Shown: positions 57,230 to 64,000 of the stretch, piece by piece
Position numbering within the stretch: the stretch's first letter is position 1
Layout of the letters: the number at the start of each line of letters is the position of its first letter
Assembly: GCF_014279875.1 (NCBI RefSeq)
Contig: NZ_CP047952.1
Coordinates: 2,170,001-2,234,000, forward strand
DNA length: 64,000 nt
Source: Synechococcus sp. MEDNS5
GTDB taxonomy: Bacteria; Cyanobacteriota; Cyanobacteriia; PCC-6307; Cyanobiaceae
Direction: 5' to 3'
The notes under the pieces: model-generated
Databases searched by the model: none
Told to the model about the DNA's origin: nothing
The model's input: only the letters and a program-made list of their open reading frames with translations
Position numbers and translations under genes: made by a program

Positions 57230-59563
57230 TCAGCTCTGGCCAGTACGGGCAATGTCGAGCACGTCCGCCATCGAGCGAATTTGATCCATGGTGCGCTGCA
57301 ACAGATCGGCTCCAGCCAGCTCTACACGCAGATCGATGCGGGCCGGTTTGCCGTAGGCCGTTTTAACTCGGGCATCGCTGACGTTGATCGATCCATCTGA
57401 AAGACGCATCAGGATGTCTTTGAGAATGCCCACCCTGTCGATCACCTCGATTCGCAACTGCACAGGAAAGCGCTGACCATTGCGGTCGTTCGCCGGATTC
57501 CAACGCACCGGCAGACGTCGTTCACTTGGAATCGCCTCCACATTCGCGCACTCTTGCCTGTGAATGGTGATGCCATGGTTGCCGAGTGCCACCGTGCCCA
57601 CAATCGCCTCACCGGGGAGCGGGCTGCAGCAACCGCCGAGGCGATAGTCAAGCCGTTCCACGCCGAGTATCGGCATGACGCCGGCATGGTCTTGCCGAGC
57701 CGGCGTTGATTCAGCTTGTTCCACCAGCTTTCGAGCCACATCCTCATTGCTGAGGGGTTGGGCCTCTGCCTCCGATTGCAGGCGAATTTCTTCCCGCAGC
57801 CGATTGAGCACTTGATGGAGAGTAACTGCACCGAAACCGAGGGCAGCCAGGAGATCGTCGGTGCAATGCAGATTGCAACGCTCAGCGACACGCGTCATCG
57901 CTTCGCTGTTGAGCAATGCATCAAAACCGTTGCGCCCCAACTCCCGCTCCAGCAGCTCCTTGCCGCGCTGAATCGTTTCATCGCGATGGCTGCGCTTGTA
58001 CCACTGGCGGATGCGATTCCGAGCCGTTGGCGTGGCCACGAAGTTGAGCCAATCGAGGCTGGGGTGGGCGGTTTTGCTGGTGAGGATGTTGATGAAGTCG
58101 CCGTTCTGCAGTGGTGTGGAAAGCGGGCAGAGGCGATCGTTGATCCTCACGCCATGGCAGTGATTACCCACCTCGGAATGAATGCGATACGCAAAATCCA
58201 CAGCTGTTGACCCCTTGCGCAAACCGAGCACATCACCCTTGGGGGTGAACACGAACACCTCCTCATCGAAGAGATCTTCCTTGATGGAAGCGAGATAGTC
58301 GTTGTGATCATCAGAACCTCCCTCCTGCTGCCAGTCGACCAGTTGCCTCAGCCAGTTGAAGCGTTCGGTGTCGCCCCCTGCGGCAGGTGAGCCTCCCTCC
58401 TTGTATTTCCAGTGGGCGGCAATCCCGAACTCCGACACCTGGTGCATCTCGAGGGTGCGGATCTGCACCTCGATGGGCCGATGCCGGCCAATCACCGCCG
58501 TATGCAGCGACTGGTAACCGTTGGGCTTGGGCAAACCGATGTAGTCCTTGAATCGTCCTGGGATGGGGCGAAAGGTGTCGTGTACCACAGCCAAAGCTCG
58601 ATAGCAGGCTTCCACGCTCGGCGTGAGGATGCGCAGGGCCGCCACGTCGTAGATCTCGTGGAAGGCTTTCTGCTGGCGTTGCATCTTGGTCCAAATGCCA
58701 TAGAGGTGCTTGGGTCGTCCATTCACCTCGCAGTTCTCAAGACCCGCCGCCGCCAGCCTGTCACTGAGCAGCTGCACCGTTACACCAAGACGCTCCTCCC
58801 GCTCGCTGCGTTTGGTGGCCACCTCCTGCTGCATCTCCCGGAAGGCCTCGGGCTCGAGCAGCTTGAACGAGAGATCCTCGAGTTCCCACTTGAAGCGGCC
58901 GATCCCAAGGCGATTAGCCAATGGGGCATAGATCTCGCGGGTTTCACGGGCAATGCGCTGCCGCTTCTCCTCACGCAAGGCCCCGAGGGTGCGCATGTTG
59001 TGCAAGCGATCAGCCAGTTTCACCAACACAACGCGAATGTCGCTGGCCATGGCCAGAAACATCTTGCGCAGGTTTTCTGCCTGAGCTTCGGTGCGATTGG
59101 TGAAGTGAAGTCCACCCAACTTGGTGACGCCCTCCACCAGCTCCCTCACTTCAGGGCCGAAATGACTCTCCAGCTGCTCTGGAGTCACATCGGTGTCTTC
59201 CACCACATCGTGAAGGAAGCCGGCGGCTATCACACTGGCACTGGCACCGATATCGCGCAGCAGATCAGCCACAGCCACAGGGTGCACGATGTAAGGGTCA
59301 CCACTGGCGCGGAACTGCCCTTCGTGAAGCTGGAAAGCGAAATCGAAAGCCGCGGCCAGCAAGGCCTCGGAATCGGTCGGGCAGCTATGGCCAATCCCCG
59401 GGGGGACATGGTTGATGCATTCACGCAGCCAGGGCGGCAGCTCGATGCCGTAATCGTCTGGAGAGCGGATCTGACGGTCGCGTAACGCCACCAAACCGCA
59501 AGCGGGGTGAGTCGATCGTTGGTCGATCGGCTGAACATCCGGTGCGGAGGTGGCGTTGAGCAT
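57230..59563 (-). CDS. RelA/SpoT-type bifunctional (p)ppGpp synthetase/hydrolase
   Basis: A 777-residue stringent-response enzyme. The HD hydrolase domain is shown by AAGFLHDVVEDTDVTPEQLE and KLADRLHNMRTLGALREEKR, the synthetase by FKDYIGLPKPNGYQSLHTAV and RPIEVQIRTLEMHQVSEFGI, the TGS domain by EEVFVFTPKGDVLGLRKGST, and the ACT domain by the C-terminal 100 residues. Intact HD and synthetase motifs suggest both activities. ATG 59563 is chosen; the frame is open to 59623, where it would overlap the divergent ABC ATPase. Confidence 0.93.
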   Translation of the reverse strand: MLNATSAPDVQPIDQRSTHPACGLVALRDRQIRSPDDYGIELPPWLRECINHVPPGIGHSCPTDSEALLAAAFDFAFQLHEGQFRASGDPYIVHPVAVADLLRDIGASASVIAAGFLHDVVEDTDVTPEQLESHFGPEVRELVEGVTKLGGLHFTNRTEAQAENLRKMFLAMASDIRVVLVKLADRLHNMRTLGALREEKRQRIARETREIYAPLANRLGIGRFKWELEDLSFKLLEPEAFREMQQEVATKRSEREERLGVTVQLLSDRLAAAGLENCEVNGRPKHLYGIWTKMQRQQKAFHEIYDVAALRILTPSVEACYRALAVVHDTFRPIPGRFKDYIGLPKPNGYQSLHTAVIGRHRPIEVQIRTLEMHQVSEFGIAAHWKYKEGGSPAAGGDTERFNWLRQLVDWQQEGGSDDHNDYLASIKEDLFDEEVFVFTPKGDVLGLRKGSTAVDFAYRIHSEVGNHCHGVRINDRLCPLSTPLQNGDFINILTSKTAHPSLDWLNFVATPTARNRIRQWYKRSHRDETIQRGKELLERELGRNGFDALLNSEAMTRVAERCNLHCTDDLLAALGFGAVTLHQVLNRLREEIRLQSEAEAQPLSNEDVARKLVEQAESTPARQDHAGVMPILGVERLDYRLGGCCSPLPGEAIVGTVALGNHGITIHRQECANVEAIPSERRLPVRWNPANDRNGQRFPVQLRIEVIDRVGILKDILMRLSDGSINVSDARVKTAYGKPARIDLRVELAGADLLQRTMDQIRSMADVLDIARTGQS

Positions 59564-59621
59564 CCGTCCTGGCAGTTCAATCCATGGTATGTAGCCGTCA
59601 GCCCCAGCGCCTCCTTCTGCC

Positions 59622-61226
59622 ATGACCGACGCACCTGGGGCCGTTCTGGAACTCCAACAGCTGCGCCTGCGTTACCCGGGCAGCCCCGCCTGGACCCTCG
59701 ACGGCCTGGATCTACGCCTGGAAGCCGGGGAGCGGCTGGCGCTGGTAGGGCCTTCCGGCTGCGGCAAAAGCACCGTTGCCCGTGCTGCCATACAACTGCT
59801 GCCCCAGGGAAGCCGCTGCGAGGGAGGCCTGTCTCTCAATGGCCATGATCCGCGCCGCCTGGCGATTCCCGATCTGCGCGCACTCCGGGGAGACTCGGTC
59901 GGCCTGGTGTTCCAGGACCCGATGACCCGGCTCAATCCCCTGATGACTGTGGGGGGGCATCTTCTGGACACCCTTAGGGCCCACCATCCGGAGATGGACG
60001 CACCATCGAGGCGGCAACGGGCCGAAGAGCTGCTGGAACAGGTGGGCATCGGTGCTGAACGCTTCAAGGCCTACCCCCATGAATTCAGCGGCGGCATGCG
60101 CCAGCGCCTGGCCATCGCCTTGGCCATTGTTCTGCGCCCACCCCTGGTGATCGCTGATGAACCCACCACCAGCCTGGATGTGGCTGTGGCCGGTCAGGTG
60201 ATGGCCGCCCTGCGTGAACTCTGTGACGACCTCGGCAGCGCCCTGCTGCTGATCACCCACGACCTGGCCATGGCCCACCGCTGGTGTGAACGCATGGCAG
60301 TGCTGGACGGAGGCAAGGTGGCGGAAATCAATCGCAGCGACGTGGTGCTCACCTATCCAAGTTCGCGGGTGGGGCAGCGACTGCTGGCGGCGGCCCGAGC
60401 TCGGGAGGGGGGGGCAACCCCGGCAGCCCCTTCAGCAACCATGGTGCTGAACGTGCAGGAGCTGCGCTGCTGGCACAACCTGGGCGGGCCGCCCTGGGCC
60501 CCAAACTGGTTGAAGGCGGTCGATGGGGTCAGCTTTCAGCTGAAAGCAGGCGAAACCCTGGGAGTAGTGGGCGGATCCGGCTGCGGCAAAAGCACGCTCT
60601 GCCGCGCTCTGATGGGGTTGACACCCATTCGCGGAGGACGAGTGCAGCTGTTCGAACGGGACCTGCTGCTGTCCCGGGGACGGGATGCCAAAGCGATGCG
60701 TCGCTCCATCCAGATGGTGTTTCAGGACCCCTTGGCGTGCCTCAATCCCGCCATGACGGTGGCAGATGCCATCGCCGATCCTCTGCTGATTCATGGCTTG
60801 GAATCCCGTGCCTCGGCGAGGGAACGGGCCCGGGAGCTACTGGAACGGGTGGGCCTGGGACCAGCGGAACGTTTTCAGAACCGCCTGCCTCGCCAGCTGT
60901 CCGGGGGCCAGCAGCAACGGGTAGCGATCGCAAGGGCGCTGGCCCTGGACCCGAAGGTGCTGATCTGCGATGAGAGCGTCAGCATGCTGGATGCGGAAAT
61001 CCAATCCGACGTGCTGGGTCTGCTGCGCCAACTGCAGCAGGAGCTGGGGCTGGCGATGATCTTCGTCACCCATGACCTCTCGGTGGCCAGCGGCTTCTGT
61101 CACCGCCTGATCGTGCTGGATCACGGCCACATCGTGGAGAGCGGTCCAGGTGATCAACTGCTGAGCAACCCAAAGGCAGAGATCACGCGAACCCTGGTGG
61201 ATGCCTGTCCGCGGCTGCCGGTCTGA
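59622..61226 (+). CDS. Fused dipeptide/oligopeptide ABC ATPase (DppD-DppF type)
   Basis: A 534-residue protein with two complete ABC domains. Domain 1 has ALVGPSGCGKSTVARAAI (Walker A), HEFSGGMRQRLAIALAIVLR (signature) and VIADEPTTSLDVA (Walker B). Domain 2, from about residue 275, has GVVGGSGCGKSTLCRALMGL, LSGGQQQRVAIARALALDPK and LICDESVSMLDAE. Two ATPases in one chain are common for peptide/nickel/glutathione importers. No permease or binding-protein gene is adjacent. Confidence 0.88.
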   Translation: MTDAPGAVLELQQLRLRYPGSPAWTLDGLDLRLEAGERLALVGPSGCGKSTVARAAIQLLPQGSRCEGGLSLNGHDPRRLAIPDLRALRGDSVGLVFQDPMTRLNPLMTVGGHLLDTLRAHHPEMDAPSRRQRAEELLEQVGIGAERFKAYPHEFSGGMRQRLAIALAIVLRPPLVIADEPTTSLDVAVAGQVMAALRELCDDLGSALLLITHDLAMAHRWCERMAVLDGGKVAEINRSDVVLTYPSSRVGQRLLAAARAREGGATPAAPSATMVLNVQELRCWHNLGGPPWAPNWLKAVDGVSFQLKAGETLGVVGGSGCGKSTLCRALMGLTPIRGGRVQLFERDLLLSRGRDAKAMRRSIQMVFQDPLACLNPAMTVADAIADPLLIHGLESRASARERARELLERVGLGPAERFQNRLPRQLSGGQQQRVAIARALALDPKVLICDESVSMLDAEIQSDVLGLLRQLQQELGLAMIFVTHDLSVASGFCHRLIVLDHGHIVESGPGDQLLSNPKAEITRTLVDACPRLPV

Positions 61227-61230
61227 CGCT

Positions 61231-61923
61231 ATGGCCGCTGGCACGTCCTTGAGGAGTGATCTGGAGCGTGCGCGGTCGATCCGGGCACTGATCGCAGATC
61301 AGGATCTTTTGATCTGCCTGTATCCCCATCTGTTCGCTGTGAAACAGATGGCACGACTAGCCGGAATGCACAGCCGACGGCAACGGGTGTTTGTTGAGAG
61401 CAGAGCCGACGCTCTGGGCCACCTCGAAACCATGGCCACCGTTCCTTGGATCCTGGTGTCCGAACGCTTGAGCGATGGCTCGGGACTGTCGCTGCTCGGC
61501 GACTGTCGACGGCTCATCCCCAGCCATCGCAGTCTGCTGCTGCTCAACCGCCCCAGCGCTGAAACCCTGAAGATCGCCCGTCAGCTTGAGGTGGATTCCC
61601 TGTTGGACGAGCGCAGTGTGGAGAAGCGTTCAGGTGCACTGATTCAGGCGCTGACAGCCCTCAGGGAGGGTTCGCGCTACGAAGATCCAAGGCTGCAAGC
61701 CGACTTTGAAGCGACGCACACCAGCAACAAGACGCTCTCAGGCCGGCAACTGGAGATTCTGACTCTCGTGGCGGACGGTCTCAGCAATCGGGACATCGCC
61801 CAACAGCTTCAGATTTCGAGCAACACCGTGAGAGATCACCTCAGCGAGATCATGCTGCGACTGGAGGTGAACAACCGCGCCAGCGCGGTGTCATCCGCCC
61901 TGCGGCGGGGACTGATGCCCTGA
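61231..61923 (+). CDS. NarL-type regulator with a degenerate receiver
   Basis: A 230-residue protein. The C-terminal LuxR HTH is intact (LSGRQLEILTLVADGLSNRD, then QQLQISSNTVRDHLSEIMLR). The N-terminal part is receiver-like (PWILVSERLSDGSGLSLLGD), but the usual phospho-acceptor Asp before the L-P-D-G-S-G segment reads Ser or Glu, and no acidic pair is seen near the start beyond ALIADQDLLICLY. It may work without phosphorylation. It begins 5 bases after the ABC ATPase gene. Confidence 0.78.
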   Translation: MAAGTSLRSDLERARSIRALIADQDLLICLYPHLFAVKQMARLAGMHSRRQRVFVESRADALGHLETMATVPWILVSERLSDGSGLSLLGDCRRLIPSHRSLLLLNRPSAETLKIARQLEVDSLLDERSVEKRSGALIQALTALREGSRYEDPRLQADFEATHTSNKTLSGRQLEILTLVADGLSNRDIAQQLQISSNTVRDHLSEIMLRLEVNNRASAVSSALRRGLMP

Positions 61924-62114
61924 ACCAGAGGCACGGTGTGCAAACCCCCCATTTGGAGGATGGTGAATCACGGCCTTACAGATCTGAATGGGTGAGCCGA
62001 ACCACCGCATTCAGTCCGCATCACGGTTGCTTCTGGTCACACAGAAATGGCGGCCCGTTGCATTTGCTGCATCCTTTCCCGCTGAACTGAAGCGGTTGAT
62101 GCCTCCTTCAACCC
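61924..62114. other. Intergenic region upstream of the CBM2-repeat gene
   Basis: At 191 bases this is the largest gap in the window. I see no tRNA, hairpin terminator or strong promoter. A 53-codon frame starting at 61988 crosses into the next gene in another frame and has no supporting features, so I do not call it. Confidence 0.4.
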
Positions 62115-64000
62115 ATGCCCCCTTCCAACACGTTGCAGGTTTCCGTTAGCGGAGACCTCTGGTGGGGTGGTTTCACTGCTGAAATCACCGTACGCAATCC
62201 CTCCGACCAGCCGCTGGAGAGCTGGAGCACCAGTTTCATCAGTGCCCACGACCTGGACCCTGAAGCCTGGGGGGTGGAGATCACCCGTGAACCCCTGGGG
62301 GATGGCCTCAGCCGCTACACACTCACGGGAACCTCCTGGGGACAAAGCATTCCCGCAGGAGGGGAGATTCGCGTGGGATTCAATGGCTCTCAGAGCGTCG
62401 ATCTCGGCAGGGATGGCGCCTTGACCGAAGCCATGCTGATTGCTGAAAGGCCCATGGGCGAATCGGTGCTAACGCCCTCTGAAGCGCACGATGAAGTGCT
62501 CGGTGATGCCAACGCTGCTGAAAACACTTCGATGCCCCATGACCACAGCACGATGGCTGGCCGCTACACGGACATCACCACCTGGGGGAGCTTCCATGGC
62601 TCTAACAACAACTCCGAGCACAACGAACTGGTGGGGGGCCGCACGGCGATCACCACCGAAGCGATGGAGGCCTACAACGGCTTGCGCGCCTTTGCCGGCC
62701 TTGAGGCGGTTGAGCTCGAGGCGGTTGGTGAGTGGGCTTATGCCCAGGGTTTGACCAACAACGCGCAGGCCTGGGGTGATGACACCAAAGGCGTTGGCCT
62801 CTGGTATGCGATGCAAGCAGCCAAGGTGGGGTGGATCTCGGATGAGACCTACAACCCGCAGATCCTGGCTGACATCCAACGCACCGCCCGCCAAGGCGAC
62901 ACCGATGCGGTGATGGCGATGGTTGAAACCTTCGGCCATGAGGGCTTCGCCAGCCATCTGCGCAGCAATGCGCTCGTGGACACCTTCGTCAACACCCTGA
63001 AAATGGAGCCCCACTACGGCGGCTGGATGCATGGCCGCACCCATGGCTTCCTCGACATCGAAGGCGTGGCGATCAACCACGACATCAACCACCTGACGGT
63101 GCTGGGCTGGGATCAGCAGCAGCCCTTCATGAATGACACCTTCGACTGGCCGCAGTGGCCTGCGTTGGAGGTGAGTGATGACACGGTGATCAACTACTTC
63201 CAGTCGATCGTGACGCTGGGAAACCCACTCAGCAGTCAACTGGAGTCTCTGGAGGCACCAGCAGGGACTGGACTGACCGAAACACCATCGCTTCCGAGCA
63301 CTCCATCTCCCTCCACTGAGACGGAGTCCACAACCAACGATCCAATCAATGGCTCTCAGAGCGTCGATCTCGGCAGAGATGGCGCCTTGACCGAAGCCAT
63401 GCTGATTGCTGAAAGGCCCATGGGCGAATCGGTGCTAACGCCCTCTGAAGCGCACGATGAAGTGCTCGGTGATGCCAACGCTGCTGAAAACACTTCGATG
63501 CCCCATGACCACAGCACGATGGCTGGCCGCTACACGGACATCACCACCTGGGGGAGCTTCCATGGCTCTAACAACAACTCCGAGCACAACGAACTGGTGG
63601 GGGGCCGCACGGCGATCACCACCGAAGCGATGGAGGCCTACAACGGCTTGCGCGCCTTTGCCGGCCTTGAGGCGGTTGAGCTCGAGGCGGTTGGTGAGTG
63701 GGCCTATGCCCAGGGTTTGACCAACAACGCGCAGGCCTGGGGCGATGACACCAAGGGGGTTGGCCTTTGGTACGCGATGCAGGGAGCCAAGGTGGGGTGG
63801 ATCGCCGATGAGACCTACAACCCGCAGATCCTGGCGGACATCCAACGCACCGCCCGCCAAGGCGACACCGATGCGGTGATGGCGATGGTTGAAACCTTCG
63901 GCCATGAGGGCTTCGCCAGCCATCTGCGCAGCAATGCGCTCGTGGACACCTTCGTCAACACCCTGAAAATGGAGCCCCACTACGGCGGCTGGATGCATGG
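62115..64000 (+). CDS. CBM2-like domain protein with tandem 322-residue modules, 3'-truncated
   Basis: At least 628 residues with no stop before the window edge. Residues 4-98 resemble a family 2 carbohydrate-binding module: SGDLWWGGFTAEITVRNPSD, LESWSTSFISAHD and GTSWGQSIPAGGEIRVGFNG. A module of unknown function follows, rich in His, Asn and Trp: TMAGRYTDITTWGSFHGSNN, ETFGHEGFASHL, PHYGGWMHGRTHGFL and NHDINHLTVLGWD. Residues 375-411 form a Ser/Thr/Pro linker, after which the module starts again at residue 412. There is no Sec signal peptide, so a type I secretion route or an intracellular role are both open. The function is unknown; binding or cleaving polysaccharide is inference. Confidence 0.8.
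   Translation, partial: MPPSNTLQVSVSGDLWWGGFTAEITVRNPSDQPLESWSTSFISAHDLDPEAWGVEITREPLGDGLSRYTLTGTSWGQSIPAGGEIRVGFNGSQSVDLGRDGALTEAMLIAERPMGESVLTPSEAHDEVLGDANAAENTSMPHDHSTMAGRYTDITTWGSFHGSNNNSEHNELVGGRTAITTEAMEAYNGLRAFAGLEAVELEAVGEWAYAQGLTNNAQAWGDDTKGVGLWYAMQAAKVGWISDETYNPQILADIQRTARQGDTDAVMAMVETFGHEGFASHLRSNALVDTFVNTLKMEPHYGGWMHGRTHGFLDIEGVAINHDINHLTVLGWDQQQPFMNDTFDWPQWPALEVSDDTVINYFQSIVTLGNPLSSQLESLEAPAGTGLTETPSLPSTPSPSTETESTTNDPINGSQSVDLGRDGALTEAMLIAERPMGESVLTPSEAHDEVLGDANAAENTSMPHDHSTMAGRYTDITTWGSFHGSNNNSEHNELVGGRTAITTEAMEAYNGLRAFAGLEAVELEAVGEWAYAQGLTNNAQAWGDDTKGVGLWYAMQGAKVGWIADETYNPQILADIQRTARQGDTDAVMAMVETFGHEGFASHLRSNALVDTFVNTLKMEPHYGGWMH
62381..63346 (+). repeat. 966-base direct repeat, copy 1
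   Basis: This copy runs from the end of the CBM2-like domain (NGSQSVDLG) through the module and the Ser/Thr/Pro linker. The second copy begins exactly 966 bases (322 codons) later, so the reading frame is kept. The first 654 bases can be compared with copy 2; I count about 12 differences by eye. Confidence 0.95.
63347..64000 (+). repeat. 966-base direct repeat, copy 2 (cut by window edge)
   Basis: The visible 654 bases match copy 1 except for about 12 substitutions, most of them between positions corresponding to 62743 and 62872. The final 150 or so visible bases are identical. There are no indels. More copies may follow beyond the window. Confidence 0.95.

Noticed and set aside
58412-59485. 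357-codon plus-strand frame
   Set aside because: It is antisense to the relA/spoT gene, whose motifs are unmistakable on the minus strand.
3880-60940. Scattered GCGATCGC (HIP1) octamers
   Set aside because: A few occur (near 3890, 11600, 28445, 45893 and 60928), but they are not dense enough by eye to be a feature; a genome-wide count would be needed.
61988-62149. 53-codon frame upstream of the CBM2 gene
   Set aside because: It overlaps the real start out of frame and shows no signal peptide, domain or ribosome binding site.
62469-63239. 256-codon minus-strand frame, repeated as 187 codons at 63435-63998
   Set aside because: It is antisense to the CBM2-repeat protein and exists in both copies only because the DNA is duplicated. 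The plus-strand frame has clear domain features.
1-64000. tRNA, rRNA, CRISPR, insertion sequences or prophage
   Set aside because: Gaps between genes are all below about 200 bases and none shows a cloverleaf, rRNA segment, spaced short repeats or a transposase/integrase frame.

Overview
The window reads as a stretch of chromosome from a marine picocyanobacterium of the Synechococcus type. The evidence is its gene content: NDH-1 subunits in the cyanobacterial style (ndhD, ndhA-I-G-E, ndhH), chlM for chlorophyll synthesis, a phylloquinone gene set (menA, menC, menE, menF and a DHNA-CoA thioesterase), a PedR-like redox regulator and an Rre1/Ycf29-like response regulator. Genes are packed tightly, with many 1-50 base overlaps and no gap above about 200 bases. 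I see no tRNA, rRNA, CRISPR array, insertion sequence or prophage. Both ends are cut: ndhD lacks its N-terminus at base 1, and a large repeated protein runs off the right edge.

Layout. 1-4,500: ndhD (partial), scpA, a sugar nucleotidyltransferase, metF (opposite strand) and pedR. 4,456-12,378: a long minus-strand block, read from right to left as a DUF3352 membrane-anchored protein, sixA, gltA, ndhA, ndhI, ndhG, ndhE, nadK and a CYTH phosphatase. 12,455-16,330: rhodanese and hrcA, then a solitary periplasmic amino-acid-type binding protein facing a pentameric ligand-gated ion channel (pLGIC) homologue. 16,376-30,262: housekeeping genes (trpB, cysC, purE, nagA, chlM, a cysteine desulfurase, rsmH, ndhH) mixed with regulators and unknowns. 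30,252-35,523: the phylloquinone cluster. 35,476-43,000: an S9 peptidase, gshB, grxC, a two-gene FUSC-like exporter, prfB with a programmed frameshift, ybeY and dgkA. 43,001-61,923: trpG/pabA, an aminotransferase beside an ATP-grasp ligase, selO, asparaginase, argS, nadC, a purine-type permease, def, mnmE, relA/spoT, a fused dipeptide-type ABC ATPase and a degenerate NarL-type regulator. 62,115-64,000: a CBM2-like domain followed by two nearly identical 322-residue units of unknown function.

Most genes serve core functions: photosynthetic and respiratory electron flow, quinone and chlorophyll synthesis, translation and nucleotide metabolism. Two regions look accessory. The first is the binding-protein/pLGIC pair wedged between hrcA and trpB. 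The pLGIC gene is visibly richer in A+T than its neighbours, and the pair could form a solute-sensing channel. The second is the CBM2-plus-tandem-repeat protein at the right edge, whose two copies differ at only about a dozen positions over 654 bases, which implies recent duplication or gene conversion.
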